Made by a program: the position numbers and the translations under genes | Source of the DNA: Hyphomicrobiales bacterium | GTDB taxonomy: Bacteria > Pseudomonadota > Alphaproteobacteria > Rhizobiales > Rhizobiaceae | DNA length: 64,000 nucleotides | Assembly (NCBI GenBank): GCA_900468805.1 | Contig: UEIF01000026.1 | Span: 1-64,000 of the forward strand | Reading direction: 5' to 3' | Shown here: positions 8,445 through 17,568 of the stretch, piece by piece | How the letters are laid out: the number at the start of each line of letters is the position of its first letter | How positions within the stretch are numbered: position 1 is the first letter of the stretch | Notes under the pieces: model-generated | Told to the model about the DNA's origin: nothing | Database searches by the model: none | What the model saw: the letters and a program-made list of their open reading frames with translations, nothing else

Positions 8445-10712
8445 CTAAAGGGGAATATTGTGGCTCTCGGCGAAGCGGGCAAGCACTTCGCGCATCGGCG
8501 TCGTCGCGTGGCGGTCGTCCAACGCCTCATCGACCGCCGCCGTCAGCGCCCCGGCATCAAGGCTGAGCAGCATCGCCTTGACCGGCCCGATCGATGCCGG
8601 CGACATGGAGATGGAGCGGAAGCCGATACCGAGCAGGGCCATGGCCGAGAGCGGTTTGCCAGCCAGCTCGCCACAGAGCGTCACCGGCGTCTTGTTGCGA
8701 TCCGCACCGCGCACAATATCGCGCAGGATGCGCAGGAATGGCCGCTCAAGCGGATCGAAGCGATCGGACACCCGCGCATTGCCGCGGTCGACAGCCATGG
8801 CGAACTGGAAGAGATCGTTGGATCCGACAGAGACGAAGTCAACCGCATCCATCAGCTCGTCGAGCTGCCAGAGTAGCGCCGGCACTTCCAGCATCGCGCC
8901 GAACTGCAGCTTGCGCGGCAGGCCGTGGCCAAAGCGAGACAGATGCTGAACTTCTTTCTGCAGGAGCTCGCGCACCTGCCGGAGTTCCGAAACTTCAGTC
9001 ACCATTGGCACCATCAGCTTCAGCTCAGCACCCGCCGCAGCCTTCAGCATGGCGCGCAACTGTGTGCGCAGCAGTCCCGGCCGGTCGAGCGACAGGCGGA
9101 TCGCCCGCCAACCGAGCGCCGGGTTCTCTTCTTCGTGGCCACGGAAATAGGGCACCACCTTGTCGCCACCGATATCGAGCGTCCGGAAGGTCACCACGCG
9201 ACCGCCCGCCTGCTTCAGGACATTGCGGTAGAACATCTCCTGCTCTTCCGCTTTCGGCATGGTCGACGCGATCATGAACTGCAGCTCTGTGCGGAAAAGG
9301 CCGATGCCCTCCGCCCCCGATTCCGCCAGTTGCGGCAGGTCGACCAGCAGGCCTGCGTTCATCTGAAGCTGGATACGCTGCCCATCCCGGGTGACCGGCT
9401 CGACGGAACGCAGCGCCCGGAATTGCTCCTGCCGCCTCGCACGGAAGCGCACCTTTTCCTCGTAGGAGCGCTGATGCTCCGGCATCGGCCGGATATGCAC
9501 ATGCCCTTCGTCGCCATCGATGATGACGGCATCGCCGTTTTCCGCGAGCGCCACGACACCCGCCGCCTGACCGATGACCGGAATGCCCATGGCGCGCGCG
9601 ACGATCACCACATGGCTCGTCACCGCACCCTCTTCCAGCACCAGACCGCGCACATTGGCGCGCGGATAATCAAGCAGCTCGGCTGCCCCCATGGCGCGCG
9701 CCAGAATGATGGCATCAGTCGGGAAACCTTCGGCGGTCGTGCGGCCGGTATAGCCCGTCAACACGCGCAGCAGCCGGTTCGCCAGATCCTCGAAATCATG
9801 CATCCGCTCGCGCAGATAAGGGTCCGTCAGGCGCATCATGCGCGCTTTGGTGTCGCTCTGAACCTTCTCGACTGCCGCCTCGGCAGTCAAGCCGTTGCGG
9901 ATCGCCTCTTCCAGCTTGCGCACCCAACCCTGGTCATGTGCGAACATGCGATAGGTTTCCAGCACCTCGCGATGCTCGCCTTCCATGGAAACGTCACGAC
10001 GCGACAGCATGTCGTCGATAGAGATCCGGAGCGACCCCATGGCTTCCGCCAGCCGCCGGATTTCCTTCTCCGCATCCTCGTTGAGCAGATTGGTGACAAC
10101 GATGCGCGGTTCATGCAGCACGACGTAGCCAAGACCGATGCCGTCATTATACGTATCGCCGTCGACAGTGACTGAACGGGTGAGATCGAGTTCGAGGCCT
10201 GGCTTGGTGATTTTCTTGAGCTCGCCGGTCGCGATCATCTCCGCGAGAACCATCGCCGTCGTTTCGAGCGCTTCCAGCTCCTCGTCGCGATAATTGCGGC
10301 TTGCCTTGTTCTGCACCACGAGAACGCCGAGCGAACGTCCCGTCCGCAGGATCGGCACGCCGAGGAAGGAATGGTAAATCTCCTCGCCCGTTTCCGGCAG
10401 GTAGCGGAAGGCCGGATGTGACTGCGCGTCGGACAGATTGAGCGGCTGGGCCGATGCGGCGATCGTGCCGACGAGGCCCTGCCCCATCTTCAGCTGCGAA
10501 AGGTGGACGGCTTCCTTATTGAGACCTTCGGTAGCATAGAGCTCGAGAACGCCGTCGGCGCGCAGTACATAGACGGAGCACACCTCCGCCACCATGTTGC
10601 TCGCGATCTGGCGAACGATCCGATCGAGGCGCTCTTGCGGCTCCAGCGGCTCCGCCATCAACTCGCGCAGCCGCTTGAGCAGCACGCGCGGACCGCCGGA
10701 AAGGTCTCTCAT
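8445..10712 (-). CDS. ptsP: Phosphoenolpyruvate-protein phosphotransferase PtsP (EI-Ntr)
   Basis: A 755-residue first enzyme of the nitrogen PTS, which passes phosphate from PEP to NPr and then EIIA-Ntr and regulates nitrogen, potassium and carbon status rather than importing sugar. An N-terminal GAF domain (about 28-165) distinguishes it from sugar EI and is known to sense glutamine in relatives. The PEP-utiliser N domain follows, with the phospho-accepting histidine H367 in GAVTSHVVIVARAMGIPVIG. The C-terminal TIM barrel binds PEP (GIGLFRTELQFM, SVGSNDLFQFAMAVDR, CGELAG). It lies between lysC and prfA on the same strand. Confidence 0.96.
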   Translation of the reverse strand: MRDLSGGPRVLLKRLRELMAEPLEPQERLDRIVRQIASNMVAEVCSVYVLRADGVLELYATEGLNKEAVHLSQLKMGQGLVGTIAASAQPLNLSDAQSHPAFRYLPETGEEIYHSFLGVPILRTGRSLGVLVVQNKASRNYRDEELEALETTAMVLAEMIATGELKKITKPGLELDLTRSVTVDGDTYNDGIGLGYVVLHEPRIVVTNLLNEDAEKEIRRLAEAMGSLRISIDDMLSRRDVSMEGEHREVLETYRMFAHDQGWVRKLEEAIRNGLTAEAAVEKVQSDTKARMMRLTDPYLRERMHDFEDLANRLLRVLTGYTGRTTAEGFPTDAIILARAMGAAELLDYPRANVRGLVLEEGAVTSHVVIVARAMGIPVIGQAAGVVALAENGDAVIIDGDEGHVHIRPMPEHQRSYEEKVRFRARRQEQFRALRSVEPVTRDGQRIQLQMNAGLLVDLPQLAESGAEGIGLFRTELQFMIASTMPKAEEQEMFYRNVLKQAGGRVVTFRTLDIGGDKVVPYFRGHEEENPALGWRAIRLSLDRPGLLRTQLRAMLKAAAGAELKLMVPMVTEVSELRQVRELLQKEVQHLSRFGHGLPRKLQFGAMLEVPALLWQLDELMDAVDFVSVGSNDLFQFAMAVDRGNARVSDRFDPLERPFLRILRDIVRGADRNKTPVTLCGELAGKPLSAMALLGIGFRSISMSPASIGPVKAMLLSLDAGALTAAVDEALDDRHATTPMREVLARFAESHNIPL

Positions 10713-10742
10713 TGCGTCTCAAGCTCCCCGAAACAAACGCTT

Positions 10743-10769
10743 GATGCGGCCAGAAGAACCGGCCGCATC
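10743..10769. terminator. Stem-loop between lysC and ptsP
   Basis: A perfect 9-bp stem GATGCGGCC/GGCCGCATC with a 9-nt loop in the gap between lysC and ptsP. It lacks a clear T-run on either strand, so it could be a weak terminator or an mRNA-processing hairpin controlling ptsP relative to lysC. Confidence 0.45.
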
Positions 10770-10802
10770 TTCAACCTGAAGGGGCATGCCGCCCGCTGGG
10801 AA

Positions 10803-12077
10803 TCAATTCTTATCCAGACCGTAGCAGGAATGCAAAGTTCTGACAGCGAGTTCTGCATAGGGACCATCGATCAGGATCGAAATCTTGATTTCCGAGGTCG
10901 TGATCGCCTTGATGTTGATGCCCTTTTCGGCGAGCGCCCGGAAGGCGGTCGCTGCAACGCCGGCATGGCTGCGCATGCCGATGCCGATGACGGAAACCTT
11001 GACCAGCCCGGATTCGCTCTGCGCGACGTCGTAGCCGATCTTTTCCTTGTTGTCGGAGAGAACCTTGATGGCCTTCTCGACATCCCCCGAGGGGACGGTG
11101 AAGGTCATGTCCGTCTTCGAACCGTCTTCGGAAATGTTCTGGACGATCATGTCGACGTTGATGTGGCTTTCGGCAAGCGGCCCGAAGATCGCGGCGGAAA
11201 CGCCCGGTCGATCGGCAAGACGGCGAAGCGAGATCTGAGCCTCATCCTTGGCATAGGCGATGCCGGTGACTACTTCCTGTTCCACGATTTCATCCTCGTC
11301 ACAAATCAGCGTTCCGGGCGGGTTCAAGAGGTCGCCCATGCCCGGAGCATCGGGATCCTCGAAAGACGAACGCACGAAGGTGCGTACCTTGTGCACCATG
11401 GCAAGCTCGACCGAGCGCACCTGAAGAACCTTGGCGCCGAGCGACGCCATTTCCAGCATTTCTTCGAAAGCGATCTTCTTCAGGCGGCGTGCCTTGGGCT
11501 CGATGCGCGGGTCGGTGGTGTAGACGCCGTCGACATCGGTATAGATGTCGCAGCGATCGGCTTTTACCGCAGCGGCGATCGCGACGGCAGACGTGTCCGA
11601 TCCACCGCGCCCGAGTGTCGAGATACGGTTATCGGGACCGAGTCCCTGGAAGCCGGCGACCACCGCAACCTGGCCCTCACCCATGCGCTTGATGATATCG
11701 GTCCCGTCGATTTCCATGATGCGCGCCGCGCCATGCGCATTGTCGGTGCGGATCGGGATCTGCCAACCCTGCCAGGAACGGGCATTAATGCCCATGCTCT
11801 GTAGCGCAATTGCCAGAAGGCCTGACGTGACCTGCTCGCCGGAAGCGACAATGGTGTCGTATTCGCGCGCATCGTAGAAGGGCGAGTTGGCGCCGATCAC
11901 CTTCGGTGTATTTTGAACCCATCCGACCAGCTCGTTGGTCTTGCCGGACATGGCGGAAACGACGACCGCCACCTCATGGCCGGCATCGACTTCGCGTTTG
12001 ACGTGGCGGGCGACGTTTTTGATACGGTCCAGGTCAGCGACGGACGTCCCGCCGAATTTCATAACGATGCGCGCCAT
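10803..12077 (-). CDS. lysC: Aspartate kinase
   Basis: A 424-residue enzyme that phosphorylates L-aspartate, the first step to lysine, threonine and methionine. The kinase domain begins with the conserved KFGGTSVAD (residues about 7-15) and includes GRGGSDTSAVAIAA. The C-terminal third holds the paired ACT domains that give feedback inhibition (GVSAAIFGPLAESHINVDMI and GIGMRSHAGVAATAFRALA regions). Length fits the monofunctional alpha-type enzyme. It is transcribed towards ptsP, 90 nt downstream. Confidence 0.97.
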   Translation of the reverse strand: MARIVMKFGGTSVADLDRIKNVARHVKREVDAGHEVAVVVSAMSGKTNELVGWVQNTPKVIGANSPFYDAREYDTIVASGEQVTSGLLAIALQSMGINARSWQGWQIPIRTDNAHGAARIMEIDGTDIIKRMGEGQVAVVAGFQGLGPDNRISTLGRGGSDTSAVAIAAAVKADRCDIYTDVDGVYTTDPRIEPKARRLKKIAFEEMLEMASLGAKVLQVRSVELAMVHKVRTFVRSSFEDPDAPGMGDLLNPPGTLICDEDEIVEQEVVTGIAYAKDEAQISLRRLADRPGVSAAIFGPLAESHINVDMIVQNISEDGSKTDMTFTVPSGDVEKAIKVLSDNKEKIGYDVAQSESGLVKVSVIGIGMRSHAGVAATAFRALAEKGINIKAITTSEIKISILIDGPYAELAVRTLHSCYGLDKN

Positions 12078-12523
12078 AAGCCTCTACCACGACCCGCGTG
12101 CGATTGCCGGAAACGGGATTTGCTTCCCCGGCACGCTACGCGCCATTCACAAACCACCGGGAGGTCTATATCAACCCTCCCAGACATCAGAAAATTCTGG
12201 CTGCCGATCGACCGAAGAGCCCGGAAATACTGGTTTCTGGAACACTTCCAACGCCCGCTAACCAAGGACGAAAGTTGGCGCGTCTCTTAGCGAGTTTGAT
12301 GGGGGGTGGCAAGGGCGGGAAGAAAGCGAAGTGGAAGGGTATTTCATCCTGACCAGCGGCGGTGGATAATCGCCCTTCTGAATCTCAGAGCAAGGACGAT
12401 CAAATGGCAGCTTCAGCCCAATAGCAGTCCTCGCGAAAATCTGAAACTTGGATCCTCGCAACCACCATGAAACTTAGTTGCGCCAAATGCGTTTAAATCA
12501 CAGATAAACGTCTCAGAAGGCTC
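12078..12523. other. Long intergenic region between lysC and the BA14K-like gene
   Basis: 446 bases between divergent genes. No coding frame with a believable product was found and no known riboswitch was recognised. A purine-rich tract lies around 12300-12345. It should contain two divergent promoters and could hide a small RNA, but nothing in the sequence proves that. Confidence 0.4.
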
Positions 12524-13030
12524 GTGATGAAAATGAGAAGATTAGCGATTTTTGCCCTGTCGATAGCAACCGCATTCTCCGGAATACCAGCCTGGGCAGG
12601 GCCGGCCTATGTGGAAAATCCGGTTCAATCCGCACCGCAATCCCTGGGCGGCGAAGCTGAGCTTCTGAAGGTCGGCTGCAATAATTTCACCAAGTGCCCG
12701 CGCTTCGACTACGGCTCGCGTGGCGGCCGCGATTATCGCTACAGTGATCGTTATCGTGATGATCGTCGATGGAATGGGGACCGCCGCTACTACGGCAACC
12801 GCTATGACGGTAACCGCTACTACCGCGACCGCTATTACCGCCGCGATAACACGGGCGCCATCATCGGCGGACTCGCAGCTGGCGCGATTATCGGCGGTAT
12901 CATTGCTTCGCAGCCACGCGTGAGCGCCGGTAGCTCGCATGCCGATTATTGCTATAGCCGTTATCGCTCCTACCGTGCATCCGACAATACGTACCAGCCC
13001 ACGTATGGTCCGCGCCGTCAGTGCCGCTAG
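12524..13030 (+). CDS. BA14K-like secreted protein
   Basis: A 168-residue protein with a Sec signal peptide (basic MKMRR, then a hydrophobic core to PAWA at about residue 25). The mature middle is a tyrosine-, arginine- and aspartate-rich repeat (RYRDD, NRYYRDRYYRR). A glycine-rich hydrophobic segment (GAIIGGLAAGAIIGGIIAS) follows, then the C-terminal BA14K signature HADYCYSRYRSYR...DNTYQP...RRQC. BA14K of Brucella is an immunoreactive protein of unclear role. The first codon of the open frame is GTG at 12524; ATG at 12527 or 12533 is more probable as the start. It is monocistronic with a strong terminator. Confidence 0.88.
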   Translation: MMKMRRLAIFALSIATAFSGIPAWAGPAYVENPVQSAPQSLGGEAELLKVGCNNFTKCPRFDYGSRGGRDYRYSDRYRDDRRWNGDRRYYGNRYDGNRYYRDRYYRRDNTGAIIGGLAAGAIIGGIIASQPRVSAGSSHADYCYSRYRSYRASDNTYQPTYGPRRQCR

Positions 13031-13052
13031 GCAATATCCGAACAAGCGCAAG

Positions 13053-13078
13053 AACCCCGCAACAATGCGGGGTTTTTT
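13053..13078 (+). terminator. Rho-independent terminator of the BA14K-like gene
   Basis: A perfect 9-bp stem AACCCCGCA/TGCGGGGTT with loop ACAA followed by TTTT, 22 nt after the stop codon. This is the clearest intrinsic terminator in the window. Confidence 0.92.
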
Positions 13079-13206
13079 ATTGACTGAAAGCGGCCGCAAT
13101 TTTTGCGGTCTCCTGGCGACTCCCGATAAGCGATGCGGCAGCCGCCAGCCCTTGACTTATTGCTCCGATCGTCCGACTTCACTGGCAGGACAAAGGAGCG
13201 GGCAAG

Positions 13207-13953
13207 ATGACCGAAGCGGCGAAGACCACCGTTGACCAGAGCGAAGTCGATCGCTTTTCCGCCATGGCGGCCGAATGGTGGAGCCCAACCGGCAAGTTCA
13301 AGCCGCTGCACAAGTTCAATCCCGTTCGCCTTGCTTATATCCGCGATAAGGCGGCAGAGAATTTTTCGCGCAATCCGAGGAGTGCCAGGACGCTTGAAGG
13401 CCTGCGTGTGCTCGATATCGGTTGTGGCGGCGGTCTGCTGTCGGAGCCGGTTGCCCGCATGGGCGCCGAGGTCGTCGGTGCAGACCCTTCGGAGAAGAAC
13501 ATCGGCATCGCCTCTACCCACGCCAAGGCATCGGGTGTTGTGGTCGACTATCGCGCCGTCACCGCAGAGCAGCTCGCCGAAGCCGGCGAAACCTTCGATA
13601 TCGTGCTCAACATGGAAGTGGTGGAGCATGTGGCCGATGTCGAACTTTTCATGAATACCTGCGCCAGCATGGTCCGGCCGGGCGGGCTGATGTTCGTTGC
13701 CACCATCAACCGCACGATGAAGGCGGCTGCACTTGCGATCTTCGCCGCAGAAAACGTCCTGCGCTGGCTGCCGCGCGGCACGCATCAATATGAAAAGCTG
13801 GTTCGTCCTGAAGAGCTGGAAAAGCCGCTTGCGGCGAATGGCCTCGACATCATCGACCGTACAGGCGTCTTCTTCAATCCGCTGGCAAACCAGTGGAACC
13901 TGTCGAAGGACATGGATGTGAACTACATGCTGCTGGCAAAACGGCCGGTCTGA
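13207..13953 (+). CDS. ubiG: Ubiquinone biosynthesis O-methyltransferase UbiG
   Basis: A 248-residue SAM-dependent methyltransferase that performs both O-methylations in ubiquinone synthesis. The N-terminal signature FSAMAAEWWSPTGKFKPLH and the SAM loop LDIGCGGGL (69-77) are diagnostic. Later motifs are DIVLNMEVVEHV and GTHQYEKLVRPEEL. An AAAGGAG ribosome site precedes the ATG. It converges on the DUF1178-nitrilase pair across a bidirectional hairpin. Confidence 0.97.
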   Translation: MTEAAKTTVDQSEVDRFSAMAAEWWSPTGKFKPLHKFNPVRLAYIRDKAAENFSRNPRSARTLEGLRVLDIGCGGGLLSEPVARMGAEVVGADPSEKNIGIASTHAKASGVVVDYRAVTAEQLAEAGETFDIVLNMEVVEHVADVELFMNTCASMVRPGGLMFVATINRTMKAAALAIFAAENVLRWLPRGTHQYEKLVRPEELEKPLAANGLDIIDRTGVFFNPLANQWNLSKDMDVNYMLLAKRPV

Positions 13954-13956
13954 TCC

Positions 13957-13983
13957 GGCCGGTCTACAGTTTCAAGACCGGCC
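13957..13983. terminator. Bidirectional hairpin between ubiG and the DUF1178 gene
   Basis: A perfect inverted repeat GGCCGGTCT/AGACCGGCC with a 9-nt loop sits in the 42-nt gap between two convergent genes. There is no long T-run, but position and symmetry suggest it ends transcripts from both sides. Confidence 0.6.
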
Positions 13984-13995
13984 GCAGGCTCCATA

Positions 13996-14424
13996 TCAGT
14001 TCACGTCTTCGGGGAGGACCGGCAGAGCGGCGATTTCTATGCCCTCTTCCACCAGCGCCTGGGCTTCGTCGGGCGTCGCCTGGCCGATGATGCCGCGGGC
14101 ATCCGCCTCACCGTAATGGATCTTGCGAGCTTCCTCCGGAAAGCGGGTTCCGACATCCTCGGATTTCGCCTTGATCTCTGCTACGGCTTCCTTGAGCTTC
14201 AGGAAGGCTTCGCGACGAGCTGCATCCATGGCAACCGTCTGCATCTCTTCCTTCTTGCGTGCGGTCGAAACGGATGGCGCCATCAGCGATTTGGAGATGG
14301 AAGCGGAATTGCACACAGGGCAAGTCAGAAGGCCATTTGCAACCTGCCGATCGAAATCGGCGCTTTCGGAAAACCAGCCTTCGAACTCGTGGGCATTTTC
14401 ACAAATAAGGGAATAGCGGATCAA
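13996..14424 (-). CDS. DUF1178 family protein
   Basis: A 142-residue conserved proteobacterial protein of unknown function. The N-terminus MIRYSLICENAHEFEGWF has the FmdB-like layout, with C8 and a later CPVC pair at 35-38 that could bind a metal as a zinc ribbon. A charged helical middle (AARREAFLKLKEAVAEIKAKS) and the conserved RFPEEARKIHYGE motif complete it. The start overlaps the stop of the upstream nitrilase gene by 4 nt, so the two are translationally coupled. Confidence 0.9.
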   Translation of the reverse strand: MIRYSLICENAHEFEGWFSESADFDRQVANGLLTCPVCNSASISKSLMAPSVSTARKKEEMQTVAMDAARREAFLKLKEAVAEIKAKSEDVGTRFPEEARKIHYGEADARGIIGQATPDEAQALVEEGIEIAALPVLPEDVN

Positions 14425-15278
14425 GCTGCTGTGCCTCCTGAAATTCCCCCCGCAATTCTCTCGATGGAAAATTCCCGGCCGTTCTTAAGGTTCGGAATTT
14501 TGTCATGCGCCACCTTTACGGCCGCCGGATCGATCTCCGCGAGAATGACCGCCTCGCCAGACGGGCCGGCCGAAGCCAGCACCTTGCCCCAGGGATCGAT
14601 GATCATCGAATGGCCGAATGTCTCGCGCCCATCCTCATGCAGGCCGGCTTGCGCGGCGGCGATGACGAAGACGCCATTCTCGATGGCGCGGGCTCGCAGC
14701 AGGATTTCCCAATGCGCCTCACCGGTTTGCTTCGTGAAAGCGGCCGGAACAGTAATCACTTCGGCGCCGGCAACCGCCTGCGCACGGAAAAGCTGCGGGA
14801 AACGCACGTCGTAGCAAATGGTGAAACCCATCTCCGCGAAAGGCAGCGACAGCACGCGCACCTCCGATCCCGGTCGATAGGCTGCGCTTTCGCGCCAGCT
14901 CTCGCCATTATCGAGATCGACGTCGAACATGTGGATCTTGTCGTAGCGGTTCAGGATCTTGCCGTCAGGTCCGAAGAGAAACCCGCGATTGGCCATCTTG
15001 CCGTCATCGAGCGCAATAGCCGTCGAGCCGACATGCATGTAAAGGCCGAGCTCGGCGGCAAGCGTCGAACCGGTCTTGACGATGATGTCATTGCTCTCGT
15101 CGCGCAGCACTTCCTTTGCCGCCGCGCGGTTACGCTGCAGCATGCCGGTCATTTCGGGCGTCTGCACGTAAGTCGCGCCCTTTGCTGCGGCTTCCCGGAC
15201 AAGGCGCTCCATCGAAGCGGCATTCCGCTCCGGATCGACACCGGAGCACATCTGGATGGCAGCGGCCGTGAAACTCAT
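14421..15278 (-). CDS. Carbon-nitrogen hydrolase (Nit family)
   Basis: A 285-residue nitrilase-superfamily amidase. The catalytic triad is visible as E42 (TPEM), K114 (YDKIHMFD) and C155 (TICYDVRFP). Length and motifs best fit the Nit1/Nit2-like branch, which repairs deaminated glutathione or hydrolyses omega-amides; the exact substrate cannot be read from sequence. It sits 9 nt downstream of grxC, which makes a link to glutathione metabolism attractive but unproven. Confidence 0.9.
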   Translation of the reverse strand: MSFTAAAIQMCSGVDPERNAASMERLVREAAAKGATYVQTPEMTGMLQRNRAAAKEVLRDESNDIIVKTGSTLAAELGLYMHVGSTAIALDDGKMANRGFLFGPDGKILNRYDKIHMFDVDLDNGESWRESAAYRPGSEVRVLSLPFAEMGFTICYDVRFPQLFRAQAVAGAEVITVPAAFTKQTGEAHWEILLRARAIENGVFVIAAAQAGLHEDGRETFGHSMIIDPWGKVLASAGPSGEAVILAEIDPAAVKVAHDKIPNLKNGREFSIERIAGGISGGTAA

Positions 15279-15287
15279 CGCTCTTCC

Positions 15288-15545
15288 TCAGGCTGCCAGC
15301 AGTGGATCGAGCTTGCCTGCCCGATCGAGCGCGTAAAGATCATCGCAACCACCGACATGCGTGCTGCCGACGAAAATCTGCGGAAAGGTGCTGCGGCCGT
15401 TCGACTTGCCGAGCATTTCCTGGCGAAGCTCAGGCGAGAAGGTCGCATCATGCTCGACATAGTCCACGCCCTTCTCTTCAAGCAGAGATTTGGCGCGTGT
15501 ACAAAAGCCGCAGAACTGCCGTGTATAGATGGTAACGGGTACCAT
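15288..15545 (-). CDS. grxC: Glutaredoxin 3
   Basis: An 85-residue dithiol glutaredoxin that reduces disulfides using glutathione in the cytoplasm. The active site CGFC (C12, C15) is unusual in having Gly-Phe in place of the more common Pro-Tyr. The TFPQIFVGSTHVGGCDDL segment supplies the cis-proline and the glutathione-binding GG. It lies directly upstream of the nitrilase gene. Confidence 0.95.
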   Translation of the reverse strand: MVPVTIYTRQFCGFCTRAKSLLEEKGVDYVEHDATFSPELRQEMLGKSNGRSTFPQIFVGSTHVGGCDDLYALDRAGKLDPLLAA

Positions 15546-15578
15546 GAATGATCTCCAGACGGTGCTGTTTTCTTAACG

Positions 15579-16355
15579 TCATATAGTTTCCGCAAAGGCC
15601 CTTGCAAAGGTCAAAACCGTTATATCGGCAGCACCCGCCTTGCGCAGCGCGCGCGTTGCCGCAGCGACCGTCGCACCCGTCGTATAGACATCGTCAACGA
15701 GCACGATGCGCTTGCCGAAGACATCGTCTTCTTTATTGGCGGCGACGGCAAAAGCGCCACGGACATTTTCCTCTCGCGCCCGAACGCCGAGGCCGACCTG
15801 CTGGCTGGTGCGCTTCACGCGCAGAAGGGTTGCGGGCAGAAGGGGCTTTTCGGCAAGTCGCGCCAGATGCCGGGCAAGTTCCGCTGCCTGGTTGAACTTG
15901 CGTGAAACCATGCGGGCGCGATGAAGCGGTACTGGAATGATGGCGTCGCAGCGCTCGACCGTGCCGTCCGAGGCACGCAGCATCCAGCCGGCCATCATCG
16001 GCGCAAGATCGGTGCGATCCCGATATTTGAGACCATGCACGAGGGCGCGAATGGCATTGTCATGCGCGGCTGCCGAACGCAGCCGGTCGAAGGGTGGCGG
16101 ATTGGCGATCGCCTCGGCGCTCAGGATGCCGGTGCCGAGATCATGGGAAAAGGGAATGCCGAGCACCTCGCAATAAGGCCGCTCGATGAACCGGACGGCG
16201 GCCCAGCATTTCGGACAGAGCCCACGATGGCCACCCGTCGAAACGCCACAGGCAGCACAAGCCGGCGGATAGACAAGATCGGCAATCAGCGACAGCGGCC
16301 GCAGCAGCTGCGCCCACACGTGTCCCTTCTCTCTTTTCGTCTCGATCATCCCCAT
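15579..16355 (-). CDS. ComF family protein (phosphoribosyltransferase-like)
   Basis: A 258-residue protein with an N-terminal zinc-ribbon (CAAC...CPKCW, about 25-50) and a C-terminal phosphoribosyltransferase domain. The PRPP-binding motif is KRIVLVDDVYTTGAT, and the conserved PVPLHRARMVSRKFNQAAEL is typical of ComF/GntX. ComF is needed for DNA uptake in competent species; in rhizobia its role is not established. The ATG at 16355 or 16349 is chosen because the longer open frame upstream runs into the divergent methyltransferase gene. Confidence 0.92.
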   Translation of the reverse strand: MGMIETKREKGHVWAQLLRPLSLIADLVYPPACAACGVSTGGHRGLCPKCWAAVRFIERPYCEVLGIPFSHDLGTGILSAEAIANPPPFDRLRSAAAHDNAIRALVHGLKYRDRTDLAPMMAGWMLRASDGTVERCDAIIPVPLHRARMVSRKFNQAAELARHLARLAEKPLLPATLLRVKRTSQQVGLGVRAREENVRGAFAVAANKEDDVFGKRIVLVDDVYTTGATVAAATRALRKAGAADITVLTFARAFAETI

Positions 16356-16433
16356 ATGAGGCAGACTAGCGTGTCGCGAGCCAAAGGAAAATCGCCTTGC
16401 CGCCCGCCGGACAGGGGAATATGGACATCGCCC

Positions 16434-17318
16434 ATGGATATCATCTTCGACAAGGCACAGATCGCCGCAAACCGCCGCCGCGCGCTCGCAAACCATGATC
16501 CGAAGGCAGGCTTCCTGCTCGACATCGCCGCCGAGGAACTGGCAGAACGTCTGGCCGTCGTGGAGCGCACCTTCGAACACGCCGTGGAACTGCATGGCAC
16601 CACGGGCGCAGCCGCCCGCGCGGCGATGGCCACCGGCAAGGTCGACAGCCTCACCCGCGTGGAAAGCGACATCGACTACGTCGCGCCGGGGGAATCATTT
16701 CTCGAAGCACCGCTTGAAGACGTGCCACTGGCGCCCCAATCGGCCAATCTGGTGATCGCGCCGCTCAGCCTGCACCTGACCAACGACACACCCGGCGTCT
16801 TCATCCAGATCCGCCGCGCGTTGAAGCCAGACGGGCTTTTCCTGGCCGCCATTCCGGGCGCCGGTACGCTGCAGGAACTGCGCGAAGTGCTGCTTGCGAC
16901 CGAAATTGAAATGACCGGCGGCGCAAGCCCGCGCGTCATCCCCTTCGCCGATGTGCGCGATGTCGGTGGCCTGCTGCAACGTGGAGGCTTTGCCCTGCCC
17001 GTCATCGACGCGGAGAATTATACGGTACGCTATGATTCAATTTTTCCGCTGATGCGCGACCTGAGAGCGATGGGCATGGCCAATCCGCTGGCAGCCCGCA
17101 GTCGCAAGCCGCTGACGCGCGCCTTCTTCCTGCGCGCCGCTGAAATCTATGCCGAGCGGTATTCGGACCCCGACGGCCGTATCCGCGCAACATTTTCAAT
17201 AATCTACGTGTCGGGATGGGCACCGCATGAAAGCCAGCAGCAGCCGCTGAAGCCAGGAACGGCCAAGGCGCGGCTTGCTGACGCCCTGAAGGTGGAAGAG
17301 CAGAAGCTCAGGCAGTGA
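16434..17318 (+). CDS. SAM-dependent methyltransferase, NDUFAF5/BioC-like
   Basis: A 294-residue class I methyltransferase. The start MDIIFDKAQIAANRRRALA and the core LVIAPLSLHLTNDTPGVFIQIRRALKPDGLFLAAIPG match the alphaproteobacterial homologues of mitochondrial NDUFAF5, a complex I assembly factor that hydroxylates NDUFS7. The classic glycine-rich SAM loop is degenerate (around residues 60-65), as in that family. The longer upstream frame overlaps comF on the other strand and does not look coding. It is divergent from comF. Confidence 0.88.
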   Translation: MDIIFDKAQIAANRRRALANHDPKAGFLLDIAAEELAERLAVVERTFEHAVELHGTTGAAARAAMATGKVDSLTRVESDIDYVAPGESFLEAPLEDVPLAPQSANLVIAPLSLHLTNDTPGVFIQIRRALKPDGLFLAAIPGAGTLQELREVLLATEIEMTGGASPRVIPFADVRDVGGLLQRGGFALPVIDAENYTVRYDSIFPLMRDLRAMGMANPLAARSRKPLTRAFFLRAAEIYAERYSDPDGRIRATFSIIYVSGWAPHESQQQPLKPGTAKARLADALKVEEQKLRQ

Positions 17319-17331
17319 GCTAACGGATAGT

Positions 17332-17499
17332 TCAGTTGATCGTCAGGTTATTCTCGACGGTGTTGAACACGCCACGCAGGCCATTGGTGAACACGCCCAG
17401 GCCTCCAATGAGGGCAGCCGCCATCAGCGCTGCGATCAGTCCATATTCGATCGCGGTCGCACCGCTTCTGTCCGCCAGAAATTTCTTCAGCAAATTCAT
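17332..17499 (-). CDS. Flp/Fap pilin component (orphan)
   Basis: A 55-residue type IVb pilin precursor. It starts MNLLKKFLADRSG and continues with the Flp signature ATAIEYGLIAALMAAA, a hydrophobic helix with glutamate at the expected +5-like position after the probable prepilin cleavage site, and ends NNLTIN. It is too short for length-based ORF filters. No tad/cpa assembly genes are nearby, so export would depend on a cluster elsewhere. It converges on the methyltransferase gene, leaving 13 nt between the stop codons. Confidence 0.9.
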   Translation of the reverse strand: MNLLKKFLADRSGATAIEYGLIAALMAAALIGGLGVFTNGLRGVFNTVENNLTIN

Positions 17500-17568
17500 C
17501 AACCCAACCCTTTTGTGCGCAAGACAGCAATGAAATTCACGGCCTCCGGCGACGGAAGCTTCATTTCC

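Noticed and set aside
12098..12352. 84-codon frame between lysC and the BA14K-like gene
   Set aside because: No ribosome site, no hydrophobic or conserved pattern, and composition unlike coding sequence.
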